Shown in pieces: positions 25,370 through 34,649 of a stretch of 47,028 nucleotides of DNA. The notes below the pieces were generated by a model that had not been told where the DNA came from, searched no databases, and saw only the letters and a program-made list of their open reading frames with translations. Position numbers and translations under genes: made by a program. The stretch is from Calditrichota bacterium (GTDB lineage Bacteria > Electryoneota > B3-LCP): positions 1-47,028 of the forward strand of contig JAGVQJ010000015.1 in assembly GCA_020051775.1 (NCBI GenBank), given 5' to 3'. How positions within the stretch are numbered: the stretch's first letter is position 1; the number at the start of each line of letters is the position of its first letter.

Positions 25370-28300
25370 ATGCAACGGAAAATCTTTAGAGTCAGCCGAG
25401 CGGCGGCGCTAACATGCTGTCTGGCGTGCCTGCTGCTGGGGTCCACCGCCTGGGCCGTGATTTGGGATCGCGTACTCTATGATGGAGGCGTGGTCAACGA
25501 TCTGTGTGCCAACACGGAGACGACGGACAAATTCGTCTTCGCCTCCTGCATGGCCAACGGTCTGTTCACGGTGCGATGGAATGGCAGCGGAGGCGCATGG
25601 GGTTACCCCTGGAAGGAGCATTTGGCGGGACGGGGAAGCTATGGCACAGACGCCAAAGTGTTCAACAGCACCTTGTACGCCCTGTCCGCCGCCGAAGCGA
25701 CTGGCATGCACGTTGGGGCCCACGCCGGTAACGACGTATGGACGTGGACGGCTTATACAGCATGCCCTTATCCTTCTCCGCCCATGTTACCAGTGGACAT
25801 TCACTGGGAGGATGGCATCTTTTACGACGCCTCGGATCACTTCTTCGGCGCGCACATGCAAATTAGCTCCACTGGTGGATCGGACATTTTCCGGTGGGAA
25901 ACAACACCTCCACCTGCTCATTGGGCTGACGCCACCGGCGCGGCGGAGGTCAACGTCGGCAAGTTTCACCGGGACGTGAATGACGCCTCCACGCTTTACG
26001 GCGTCGGAGAGAGCGGCATCTGGCAATGCGGTGCAACCTATACTTCGAACTGGACGGACATCACAGATTCATTCGAGGGGGTTGGATACACAATAGAAGC
26101 CGTGACGGGATTCTACCAATATCCGGATGGAACCATCTACATCCTGGCTGCATGCAGTGATGATCGCATGAGAGTGTGCACTCAGTATAATAATGGCACC
26201 TGTATAGCCGAATGGGAGCCAGCGGATGATAACTGTGACATCATTGCAGAATTCAATCACTCCGCGGGTGGGCTTATTGTACGGGATTTTACTACAGAGC
26301 CTTACAAAGAGATTTGGATAGGCACCAACGAGTACGGGGTTCTGTATTTAAATACTCAAAACGGCACTCAATCTGATGATTGGGAACAGATGCTCGATCC
26401 GGGGAATGAATTTGTCGGCGGGTGGAATTATCGCAGTTTACTGCGTGACCCCATGATCACCGGGAATATGGCCTTCTTTTACGGCGTATGGCAGGCGGGA
26501 CTTTACCACTGCGTCGCAGCTGGCAATCCGGATGTATGGACTCATCCCATCGAGGGTTTGTGCGGCGGCGTTGCTGCGCCGTCGCTAATCGGCGGCTATT
26601 TGAATCCAACCACGGAAGAACTGTATTCCGTTGGTTTTCAGCGAGGTCTTCGCCGGTTGGATGTCAGTACCACAATTCCTGTCTATAGCCCAATAGGAGA
26701 GGAAAACACATTGGTAGATGAACGCGCCGCCTACGCCAAATCCTTCAATGACATAGCTCAAGGGCCGGACTTCAATGGATCGGTTTATTTTGCCGGGGCC
26801 AGACCTTATGTACAATATGATTTCCCCGACGGAAGTTCAAGCGATTTCAACTTTGGCGGGCTTTACTCAATTGATCCCGATGCGAATGATGAATGCGCAG
26901 GGGTTACAGGATGGGATGGCGATGGAGACGTTGCCGATTGGCAATGGGACGTCAACCGGATAGTAGCCGATCCTAACGCCAATCCGCCTTCCCTTTATGT
27001 GGCCACGGGCGAAGTTGGTGCTAACATGAATTATTTGGATCCAACGAATATGAACTACCATATGGTCCGGGTTGGGTATATGTCCGGTGTGAATCTCACT
27101 TGGAATACAGTCATCGAGTTTTCACCTACCATAAGCATGGTCAGGGCGCCGTTAGCTATGGCTGTCTATCCTCTTGCGGGGCATCAAAACCAAGTGGTGG
27201 TGGTAGGATTAGGAAACGCCTGGAATTACGAGCTACAAGGTGCAGACCCCAATACCCTTGGTAGAGTATATGGTCCAATACCTACATCGAATTATAATGT
27301 TGTCTCAGAGGCTACACGCCTCGCCGAAAATACCAACTTACATTCTGTCTTTGATATAGCGACAACTGCGCGTTTGGAAACACCAGGTGACGCGAATGAC
27401 TACGTGGCCTGGATCGCAACCGCCGGATACATTTCCAATGGCGGCGTCCAAGGTCATTTTGGCGATGGAGGGCTCTATAAGATCGAAGTTGGCAATGGAA
27501 CCGGTTACCAGACTGCGGAAGAAAGATCACCAGTGACGGGACAGGATCGCGCTTACCCTTGTGTCGAATACATGACGTACGGGACGAGGCGAATTCTCGC
27601 CACGATTTCGGTCGGTTTGAATGCTTCGAACCAATATGAAAAGGTATTCTGGTTGGGGCAACTTGATGGCCTTGATGATGTCCGTTGGAAGAGTTACGGC
27701 CTGTTCCAGATCCAAGACGAGAACAACGTTAATGTTGATGCGGGTGGAGCTGAAATCTATCCCCTGATCGAACAGGGTAACAGGGTTCGTATCTTCGTGG
27801 GAGGCTATAATACACTGGTGAAGGATTTCCTGGCAACAACGCATGAATTCAGTGGGCAAAGGTGGTATTGGATCTCCAACAATCACTATCCCACGTTCGA
27901 TTCCCTCAGCGTCCTCATGGCACCGTGTGATAGTCTGGAGGAGATTCGTGACCAATTCGGCAACCGGTATAGACCGGCCAATCCAACGGTGGATTCGATT
28001 TATGTTTGGAATCCCTTGAAAGCCTATGGCATCCGCACAACAGGCGCTGATGAGTTTGAGTGCTTCGGCGATTCCATCCCCGCCGACACCACCCTCACCC
28101 TCCTACCCGCCCCGCAGGATAGCTCGTGGGTGTACAACTACATCGCCTACCTCCCCACCGACACCCTGACCGCCAGCGATGCCTTCCTGGCCGATTCCGA
28201 TTACGTCATCATCGTCAAGAACGACGACGGACAGTTCTGGCGTCCCATTGACGGCACACCGGGCTTTAACATGGTTCCCGGCGAAGGCTATCAGGTGGGC

Positions 28301-29110
28301 GTCAGCGATACCTTGGAGTACCAGTACCCCATTTCGCAGGGGCAAAATTCCATAGGGCCGGGCGGGCCGGGCACGAAGGGCAACCCCGCGAATCAGATTG
28401 CCTCCTTGGAACCGTCTCATTTCCAGTTCACGGCTTACACCGGCGATTACTACCCCATCTACATCGCCGAGCTGCTGGTCAACGGCAACCCGCCGGAAGT
28501 CGGCGACGAGGTGGCGGTGTTCGCGCCCGGCAATCTGTGCGTAGGCGCTGGGGTTTACGACGGAACATTCCCCCTTAAAGTCCCCGCCTGGAAGGACGAC
28601 CCCACCACCGAAGCGGCGGATGGCTACACCTCCGGCCAGACCTTAAGCTTCAAGTTCTTCGACGCCTCCGCCAACGTGGAAACGCCTCTGGAGATGAGCG
28701 TCACGGTGCAGAATATGGAACCGGGCGCAGGGCAAGCCTTCACGAAATTCGAGCAGGGGTTCTACGCGCAGCACTACCTGCACGGCTCGTACGTGCTGCC
28801 GGGGGTCTATTACCTGGCTCAGAACTATCCCAATCCTTTTAATCCCACAACTACTATTCGCTACGATCTACCTTTTAATTCCAATGTCAAGCTTGAGGTT
28901 TTTGATATTCAGGGAAGAATAGTGACGACGCTGGTGGATGGCAAACTATCAGCGGGATTTCGGACGGTGCACTGGGACGGCGCCAACCGCCAGGGCGCGG
29001 AGATTGCTTCCGGCGTGTACTTTTATCGGCTGAAAGCCGACGCCACGCAAACCGGCCTGGGCAAGAAGGGGAAATATGAGAAGACGCACAAGATGGTGAT
29101 GTTGAAGTAA
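25370..29110 (+). CDS. large secreted protein with Por/T9SS-type C-terminal sorting domain
   Basis: 1246 residues with a signal peptide (residues 1-28, ending AWA) and a strong ribosome site (GAAGGAG). The central ~850 residues are rich in aromatic residues and glycine with propeller-like strands and cannot be assigned. Residues ~1010-1130 contain a module (ASLEPSHFQFTAYTGDYYPI, DEVAVFAPGNLCVGAGVYDG) seen in secreted proteins of FCB phyla. The end has YLAQNYPNPFNPTTTIRYDL and KLEVFDIQGRIVTTLVDG, a clear sorting domain. Base composition becomes markedly more GC-rich from about 28070, as if the tail modules were joined by recombination. It is 69 bases after the previous gene, perhaps in one transcript. 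Confidence 0.78.
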   Translation: MQRKIFRVSRAAALTCCLACLLLGSTAWAVIWDRVLYDGGVVNDLCANTETTDKFVFASCMANGLFTVRWNGSGGAWGYPWKEHLAGRGSYGTDAKVFNSTLYALSAAEATGMHVGAHAGNDVWTWTAYTACPYPSPPMLPVDIHWEDGIFYDASDHFFGAHMQISSTGGSDIFRWETTPPPAHWADATGAAEVNVGKFHRDVNDASTLYGVGESGIWQCGATYTSNWTDITDSFEGVGYTIEAVTGFYQYPDGTIYILAACSDDRMRVCTQYNNGTCIAEWEPADDNCDIIAEFNHSAGGLIVRDFTTEPYKEIWIGTNEYGVLYLNTQNGTQSDDWEQMLDPGNEFVGGWNYRSLLRDPMITGNMAFFYGVWQAGLYHCVAAGNPDVWTHPIEGLCGGVAAPSLIGGYLNPTTEELYSVGFQRGLRRLDVSTTIPVYSPIGEENTLVDERAAYAKSFNDIAQGPDFNGSVYFAGARPYVQYDFPDGSSSDFNFGGLYSIDPDANDECAGVTGWDGDGDVADWQWDVNRIVADPNANPPSLYVATGEVGANMNYLDPTNMNYHMVRVGYMSGVNLTWNTVIEFSPTISMVRAPLAMAVYPLAGHQNQVVVVGLGNAWNYELQGADPNTLGRVYGPIPTSNYNVVSEATRLAENTNLHSVFDIATTARLETPGDANDYVAWIATAGYISNGGVQGHFGDGGLYKIEVGNGTGYQTAEERSPVTGQDRAYPCVEYMTYGTRRILATISVGLNASNQYEKVFWLGQLDGLDDVRWKSYGLFQIQDENNVNVDAGGAEIYPLIEQGNRVRIFVGGYNTLVKDFLATTHEFSGQRWYWISNNHYPTFDSLSVLMAPCDSLEEIRDQFGNRYRPANPTVDSIYVWNPLKAYGIRTTGADEFECFGDSIPADTTLTLLPAPQDSSWVYNYIAYLPTDTLTASDAFLADSDYVIIVKNDDGQFWRPIDGTPGFNMVPGEGYQVGVSDTLEYQYPISQGQNSIGPGGPGTKGNPANQIASLEPSHFQFTAYTGDYYPIYIAELLVNGNPPEVGDEVAVFAPGNLCVGAGVYDGTFPLKVPAWKDDPTTEAADGYTSGQTLSFKFFDASANVETPLEMSVTVQNMEPGAGQAFTKFEQGFYAQHYLHGSYVLPGVYYLAQNYPNPFNPTTTIRYDLPFNSNVKLEVFDIQGRIVTTLVDGKLSAGFRTVHWDGANRQGAEIASGVYFYRLKADATQTGLGKKGKYEKTHKMVMLK

Positions 29111-29135
29111 CGATGCGCTAACATTAACGAGCCAA

Positions 29136-29172
29136 AAAGAGGCTGTCCTAAATGGAGGAAACAGCCTCTTTT
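29136..29172. terminator. bidirectional intrinsic terminator between convergent operons
   Basis: Stem AAAGAGGCTGT/ACAGCCTCTTT with a 14-base loop. It is flanked by TTTT on the plus side and by AAAA (T-run on the minus side), so it can end both the secreted-protein transcript and the long transport operon arriving from the right. Confidence 0.85.
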
Positions 29173-29192
29173 ATTATTGCAAATTGCCGGCT

Positions 29193-29720
29193 TCACATAA
29201 TCGAAGCGATTACTTCGTTCAGGGCGTCTTCGATGTAGATCACGCCCTCCACCTGGCCCGCCTTCACCACCGGCACGAAGGTGAGGTTGTGATCCACCAT
29301 GAGATAGAAGGCGAGCATGATGGGGTCTTTGAAATCCACGGTGATCTGCACCGGCGTCATGAATTCGATGATCTGGCGTTCGATGTGGGCTTTAAGTTCG
29401 CTGATCCCCTTCTCCGGTGAAAAACCCAGGCGGCTTAAGTTGGGATCGGGCGTGGTGGAATAGGACGAAACCTGTCCCTTGATTTTATCCTGCATCCCCT
29501 GGCTGAAACCCCGCAGGATGTCCTGACGCTGCACGATGCCCATAAACTGGCTCTGGGCGTTGAAAACCAGGATGATCCAGGGCGTGTCTCCCGGAGAGGA
29601 TTTGCGGTCGGTTTCCATTACCTGCCGCTCGGCCAGCGCCTGACGCAATGTGAACCAATACGGTATATAAGGAAACGCCTCCAGCGGCAACATGACTTCA
29701 CCCGCGCATTTCATTTTCAT
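29193..29720 (-). CDS. CBS-domain protein, last gene of the transport operon
   Basis: 175 residues from the ATG at 29720, which overlaps the preceding stop (AAGGAG upstream). Two CBS motifs can be made out: one around GDTPWIILVFNAQSQFMGIVQRQDILRGF, the other around NLTFVPVVKAGQVEGVIYIEDALNEV preceded by EFMTPVQITV. CBS pairs bind adenine nucleotides and report energy charge. Its partner is probably the PEP-synthase-like protein encoded just upstream, or the transporters. A second CBS protein lies at 42813-43367. Confidence 0.82.
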   Translation of the reverse strand: MKMKCAGEVMLPLEAFPYIPYWFTLRQALAERQVMETDRKSSPGDTPWIILVFNAQSQFMGIVQRQDILRGFSQGMQDKIKGQVSSYSTTPDPNLSRLGFSPEKGISELKAHIERQIIEFMTPVQITVDFKDPIMLAFYLMVDHNLTFVPVVKAGQVEGVIYIEDALNEVIASIM

Positions 29721-32266
29721 CCGTCGGAATCTCCTTGCATCTTCAGATTTAGTTTCCCGGCAAATTCCTTGCAGTACCAACTCGCCCGAGCGTCGCTGGA
29801 AAGCGCCATATCCAACTGTTTGGTCAAAATCGTGATTCGCCCCAGCAGCTTGAGGCGTTCCAGAATGCCTTCCTCGGGTTGGTAAGCGATGGTGGAATCC
29901 AGGAAATCGCCTTGGCTGGAATTCTCAAAGCCCATCAATCGCATCAGTTCGCTGATCAGCCAGATGCGGCGAACGCGGCGTTCCAGCGGCGCGCCTCCCA
30001 GCTTGAACTGCATGCGGATGTAATTCTTGGCCGGTTCCGGCGTAGCCATGGATTCGATGGTGGAGAAGTGATACCCCATGCGCAGATTCAGCAGCATGTA
30101 TTCCCGGCTAAGAAAAGCGTAGCTGTTTTCGGAAAAATCGGGATGGTGGCCCTCCTGAATATTCGCTCCTACAACCGCCATGAAGCCTTTCAGATCTGCC
30201 GGGACTTGCGACTGCGGCCAACCCTCCTCCAATATTCCCCCCCACAAAGCCTGCATGGGCAGCGATTGGATTTCATCTTCCGGCACCCAACGACGGTTTT
30301 TGCTTTCCAGGTAATTCTGATCCAGGTATATAATATTGACGGCTAAAGGAATATCGGTCTTCAGACGCAATCCAATTTTGTCCTTGTTGGTAGTGCGTTT
30401 CAGGGCGTTGAAGATTTCTTCCATCGCCTTCTGATGGATAAACCGCAGCACGTCATGCAGCGTCAGGCAGTTATCCGGCGTGAACCTCGGTTCGCTGGGG
30501 TGAATGACGTTCAGGTGGACGATGGGGTATATCATTTTTTTCGAGGCTTCGTCCGTTCTTGTAACCGTTTTCGGTCGCGGCGGCACACTACCCTGCTCAC
30601 TCCAGTCTAAGTGGCTGCCGTCGTAAATCACTCCTTTTCCGGCGTCCACCGTCACCTCTTGGCCAGCGGGTAAATCCCCCGCCTGGGACATCCCCACCAT
30701 CGTAGGGACGCCCAACTCGCGCGCCAACGTCGCCAGATGGCTGGTATTACCTCCCACGCGGGTCACCAGGGCGTGGATCTTATCCATGACGGCTACCAAA
30801 TAAGGCGAGGGGTTGTTAGTTACTAAAATCGCGCCGGGAGGCACGCGATCCAAATCCTCCATGGACGCCAGGTGAAAAACCGGACCACTTCCTACTCCGG
30901 TGCAGATGGGCATCCCGCCTTTCAGGATAATGCGGGAATCGTATTGAGGAGGGATGAATGACACCGCCTGATTCTCGGGGATATTCAAAGGCCGGGATTG
31001 AACAATGAAGAGCTTTCCCGACCGATCCAGCGCCCACTCGATGTCCTGAGGACTACCGAAATGCGCTTCAATTTTCAGCCCGTATTCACAAAGCCGTGTC
31101 AGCGTTTTCTCATCCAATGAAGCCCGCTCCTGATCGGACTCCGGGATGGGGATCTGCTCGACGCCGCCGTCGGATTTAAGCCTCAATTGCACTGGCTTGC
31201 GGCTGAGCCGTGACGATAAAACTTTGCCCTCCGATCTCGAAACCTGAAAGATATCCGGAGTCAGGGTGCCATCTACCAGGTAACTGCCCAAACCGAAGAC
31301 AGAATCCACAATCAGATGAGGATCGTTGGGGTGGAGGGGATCAACGGTGTACAGCACGCCACTGGAGGCTGAATCAATCATCTCCATGCAGACTACGCCC
31401 ATGCCCAGGTCCAGGTCGGCCAGCGAGTGGCTGAGCAGGTAGTAAATCGCTGAAGGAGTGAATTTACTGGCCAGAATCTGTTTGTAGCGATCCAGGAGCT
31501 CGTCTCGATGCACGTTCAAGAAGCTTAAGTATTGACCGGCGAAGGAAAACGAGGTGTCTTCTCCGATGGCACTGGAGCGCAACGCAAAGCCCGATTTCCC
31601 CGTCGCCGTGACAGCGGCATCAAATGCCTCCAAAATGGCTTGAGAAAGATCGTCAGGAACTGGTTTGCGCGTCACGGCTTCGCGAATATCTTCGCTGACC
31701 AGTTCCAGGTCACGGTAATTGCGAATTGTGAGATTTTCCAGCAGCTTGTCAATTTTGTTCCGGAGCTGGTTGCTCTGCACGAAATGCTGATAAGCCCAGG
31801 CGCTTATAGCGAATCCCTGGGGAATAGGCAGATCGAGTTTGGATTTTAATTCGCCCAGGTTGGCATTTTTGGTGCCGACCGAAAAGGCTCGGTCGCGGTT
31901 CAGATCCTGCAGCGGGATGATGTAATCATCCATGGAAATCGGCCGCCCGATCGGTAAAAGCCGTTCCACTTCCTGAGAAATAGTTGCAATGCGATCCCGC
32001 AGAGGCGTATAGCTATCGCCGCCGAGTTCGATCATGCGCTCGACCGCTTCGCTGACCTCCCCGCGAATTTTGATGAACTCATCCCAGAGCGGCATGTCCT
32101 TAAACCGACCACCCTGGTATCCTTCCTCCAGACGGCTGATGCGTTTCAGGGCGCCATTATGTAAATCCAGCAGGTCGCGGAATACCGTAAACTCGCGCTG
32201 CACCTCCTGCAAGATTTCCTGCCGACGTTCCCCGGAACCACCTAGGACTCTGGATATCCACCTCAT
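29717..32266 (-). CDS. PEP synthase/pyruvate phosphate dikinase-like protein with unknown C-terminus
   Basis: 849 residues. Residues ~1-110 are helical with a coiled-coil look. Residues ~125-440 are a PPDK-type ATP-grasp domain (FALRSSAIGEDTSFSFAGQY and GSPQDIEWALDRSGKLFIVQSRPL). Residues ~470-555 are the swivelling phosphohistidine domain with H510 in GGNTSHLATLARELGVPT. The usual PEP/pyruvate TIM barrel is missing. Instead ~280 C-terminal residues match nothing I recognise. So ATP-dependent phosphorylation of H510 is likely, but the acceptor is not pyruvate in the normal way. The rifampicin phosphotransferase family also combines the first two domains, with another end. The setting suggests control or energising of sulfate transport. 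Confidence 0.75.
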   Translation of the reverse strand: MRWISRVLGGSGERRQEILQEVQREFTVFRDLLDLHNGALKRISRLEEGYQGGRFKDMPLWDEFIKIRGEVSEAVERMIELGGDSYTPLRDRIATISQEVERLLPIGRPISMDDYIIPLQDLNRDRAFSVGTKNANLGELKSKLDLPIPQGFAISAWAYQHFVQSNQLRNKIDKLLENLTIRNYRDLELVSEDIREAVTRKPVPDDLSQAILEAFDAAVTATGKSGFALRSSAIGEDTSFSFAGQYLSFLNVHRDELLDRYKQILASKFTPSAIYYLLSHSLADLDLGMGVVCMEMIDSASSGVLYTVDPLHPNDPHLIVDSVFGLGSYLVDGTLTPDIFQVSRSEGKVLSSRLSRKPVQLRLKSDGGVEQIPIPESDQERASLDEKTLTRLCEYGLKIEAHFGSPQDIEWALDRSGKLFIVQSRPLNIPENQAVSFIPPQYDSRIILKGGMPICTGVGSGPVFHLASMEDLDRVPPGAILVTNNPSPYLVAVMDKIHALVTRVGGNTSHLATLARELGVPTMVGMSQAGDLPAGQEVTVDAGKGVIYDGSHLDWSEQGSVPPRPKTVTRTDEASKKMIYPIVHLNVIHPSEPRFTPDNCLTLHDVLRFIHQKAMEEIFNALKRTTNKDKIGLRLKTDIPLAVNIIYLDQNYLESKNRRWVPEDEIQSLPMQALWGGILEEGWPQSQVPADLKGFMAVVGANIQEGHHPDFSENSYAFLSREYMLLNLRMGYHFSTIESMATPEPAKNYIRMQFKLGGAPLERRVRRIWLISELMRLMGFENSSQGDFLDSTIAYQPEEGILERLKLLGRITILTKQLDMALSSDARASWYCKEFAGKLNLKMQGDSDG

Positions 32267-32279
32267 AGCTCAACCGACC

Positions 32280-33302
32280 TTATGCTGCCGTCTGTTTTTC
32301 TATCATGGCGGCTCGCTCTTTGCGGAACCCGCGGGTCATCAGGATGATGATCATCAAGCACATGCTCAAGGCTGCTCCCATAACCATCCACCCGGCCAAA
32401 ACGTTAAAGGCAAATTGCTTTAGAGCCACGGATATTCCGGCTAGAATAATCATGATCGCAAACAACAGCCGGATACCATAGCCGTGGATGTATTTGATAG
32501 CCACCACGCCGATCTGCGCGCCTACCGCCGCTCCGCACAACATAATCAACGCGGCAATGATTTCGACGCGCCCCTTCATGGCGTAAGTGAAGCAGCCATA
32601 GGCTCCCGTAAAAACCACACTAAAGAGGTCGGTGCCCACCGCAATGGCTGTCGGGCAACCGATCAGATAGATCAGAGCCGGCATGCGGATGAACCCACCG
32701 CCCACCCCCAGGAACCCGGACAACCATCCTGTGATGAAGAACACACCCAAGATAGTCCAAATTGAAACGCGGACTCCAGAAACCGGGAAACTGATTATTG
32801 GCGGCAGGCTCCGCTTCTTTTTACCGCCCAATTCCGAGTTGGATTCCAATTTCAGCGCACGTTGAGCCGCACGCTTGTCTTTCGTGAAGTAATCATATAG
32901 CATGTAAATGCCCAGCCCGAACAATAGAGCCATATAGGCATAACGCACTACCGGTCCGGCCATTCCTCGAGCGGTGAGCCACATGACATTCTGGGCGCCG
33001 ATTTCCACTCCGATAACCGAACCCACGATAGAGTACAACCCCATCTTTACGTCCACATTGCCCATCTTGCCGTGCTTCTTGGTCGCCACGATGGACTTAC
33101 CGAAGATATGAGCCAGGTCGGTGCCAATGGCGTATGCCATATTGAAGCCGAAGATGTTCAGAGCTGGCGTCACTACCCAGGCGCCCCCAACCCCGAAGAA
33201 GCCGCCTAAGATCCCCACTGAGAACCCGATAGCCAGCAGAATCAGTACATTGAAGTGAATTCCTGCCACCGGTAAGTAGATGTCAAAAAAGCCTGCATCC
33301 AT
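32280..33302 (-). CDS. TauE/SafE-family membrane transporter
   Basis: 340 residues, about eight hydrophobic segments in two halves, each with a glycine-rich GGFFGVGGAWVVTPAL or SGFLGVGGGFIRMPAL motif typical of TauE/SafE. The family exports sulfite, sulfoacetate and related anions or takes up organosulfur compounds. A cytoplasmic loop of ~60 residues links the halves. AAGGAG precedes the ATG. The operon context suggests sulfite or sulfate as substrate; direction is not shown by sequence. Confidence 0.87.
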   Translation of the reverse strand: MDAGFFDIYLPVAGIHFNVLILLAIGFSVGILGGFFGVGGAWVVTPALNIFGFNMAYAIGTDLAHIFGKSIVATKKHGKMGNVDVKMGLYSIVGSVIGVEIGAQNVMWLTARGMAGPVVRYAYMALLFGLGIYMLYDYFTKDKRAAQRALKLESNSELGGKKKRSLPPIISFPVSGVRVSIWTILGVFFITGWLSGFLGVGGGFIRMPALIYLIGCPTAIAVGTDLFSVVFTGAYGCFTYAMKGRVEIIAALIMLCGAAVGAQIGVVAIKYIHGYGIRLLFAIMIILAGISVALKQFAFNVLAGWMVMGAALSMCLMIIILMTRGFRKERAAMIEKQTAA

Positions 33303-33330
33303 GATATTTTCTCCTTCCGTTGGCTTGGGA

Positions 33331-33633
33331 TCACTCTTTGTGTTCGATTTTGGTCACTTCCATGCCCATCATCTTCAGGAAGATGTCGGTGACGTAGGCG
33401 ATGGCTATCCCGATCACCGCCATCAAGACTGTGCAGACGATTGCATAGAGCAAGAGATTCTCGTTGTACATTTTGGCGAAGATCAATCGGATCCCCGAAA
33501 GTCCTTCCAAAGCTGCCTTGTGATCCAGCGTCTCCGGAACCTCAAGCCCTTCACTGGCACGCGCCAGCACAGGCATGATCAACAGGAGTAACGCCAACGC
33601 CAGAGAAGAGAGCGCCGTTATCCGCTTCAACAT
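33331..33633 (-). CDS. small exported membrane protein preceding tauE
   Basis: 100 residues. It has a signal peptide (1-26, ending ARA), then ~30 periplasmic residues, then one transmembrane helix (YAIVCTVLMAVIGIAIAYV) and a short charged tail. GGAGG precedes the ATG at good distance. No known domain. The fixed place before tauE suggests an accessory subunit of that transporter. Confidence 0.65.
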   Translation of the reverse strand: MLKRITALSSLALALLLLIMPVLARASEGLEVPETLDHKAALEGLSGIRLIFAKMYNENLLLYAIVCTVLMAVIGIAIAYVTDIFLKMMGMEVTKIEHKE

Positions 33634-33645
33634 TAGGCCTCCACA

Positions 33646-34080
33646 TTACCACCCTTTATCGTTTATTATTTTCTTAATTTTTTCAGCGCTGCGCTTTTCC
33701 ACCAGGAGTACGCGCCGGACCTGCGCCTCCTGGATTTTATCGAGAATCTGATCCAGCCGAGCTGGTTTTTCCAGAAAATCCATCGCCCCCATTTTGACTG
33801 CTTGAAATGCCTTTTCCGCAGTGGCATGACCAGTCAGAAAAATTACCTGTAGGTCGGGATTAAGCTTGAACAATTTTTCCAGCGTCTCCAGACCGTCCAT
33901 TTCCGGCATGGCAAGATCCAAGAGAACGGCGGCGTAGTCGTGTGTATCCGCCAGAGCGAGCGCCTGTTTGCCGCTGACCGCTACATCCACTGCGAAACCG
34001 CGTGTTCCCATTCGCTCAGATAGGGCATTAACGAATTCTTCCTCGTCATCCACCAACAGGATTTTACCTGGCACGTTCAT
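33646..34080 (-). CDS. single-domain response regulator
   Basis: 144 residues, a receiver domain only: acidic pair in LLVDDEEEF, phosphoacceptor Asp in AVLLDLAMPEMDG, Thr in FLTGHAT and Lys in FLEKPARLD. No output domain. It overlaps the truncated kinase gene upstream by four bases. It probably passes or stores phosphate within the local relay. Confidence 0.9.
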   Translation of the reverse strand: MNVPGKILLVDDEEEFVNALSERMGTRGFAVDVAVSGKQALALADTHDYAAVLLDLAMPEMDGLETLEKLFKLNPDLQVIFLTGHATAEKAFQAVKMGAMDFLEKPARLDQILDKIQEAQVRRVLLVEKRSAEKIKKIINDKGW

Positions 34081-34649
34081 GGCGCCTCCCTTGAAACTTG
34101 AAGGAGTGTAATGTCAAGACCTCTTTCCCGAAGTTCAGAAACAATTTGAATCTTTTCGTTCCGGACAGTAATATTTATGGTTGCTCCACTTGGCGATTCC
34201 TCAATTGCCGCATTTATGGCATTGAAAATCTCTGACTCGAGCGTAAATATTCGACCGCAAACAGGTACTAACTGCGATGCTGGAACCATGTCGAGGCGAA
34301 TTTTTTTCATGGCGGCAAAGCGCTGCATCAGCATCACCAGATTCTCAAGAAGAGCGTTTAATTCAGCGGTTTGCGTGGGATTGTCGGCGCCGTGCGCAAA
34401 CGAATTTAATCTCTGCATAATCTGGCTTCCCCGGGCGAGTTGGCGGGTGATTCGATCAACAATCCCCTTGAGTTTTTCCCGCGAAAGGTTGATTTCAGAC
34501 ACGTCCTCGATGCACAAGTCTTCCAGCAAACCCGCCGTTTGCTCCGTGATCGCTAAGACATTGTTCATCTCGTGTGTGGCAGAGGTTGTAATGGCACTAA
34601 AGAAAGCCAATTCACTCTCTTGGACATGAGGTTTATTATTCCCAGACAT
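34077..34649 (-). CDS. kinase remnant: dimerisation/His domain without a working ATP-binding domain
   Basis: 190 residues, soluble. The H-box is present (H26 in ATHEMNNVLAIT) in a two-helix bundle. After it only an N-box-like strip (FNAINAAIEESPSGATINITV) of the HATPase fold remains. The G1 and G2 boxes and the ATP lid are absent, and the protein ends about 40 residues later. It cannot autophosphorylate as a normal kinase. It may act as a phosphotransfer or phosphatase protein between the receivers encoded on each side. The gene is read-through intact, with no frameshift seen. Confidence 0.72.
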   Translation of the reverse strand: MSGNNKPHVQESELAFFSAITTSATHEMNNVLAITEQTAGLLEDLCIEDVSEINLSREKLKGIVDRITRQLARGSQIMQRLNSFAHGADNPTQTAELNALLENLVMLMQRFAAMKKIRLDMVPASQLVPVCGRIFTLESEIFNAINAAIEESPSGATINITVRNEKIQIVSELRERGLDITLLQVSREAP

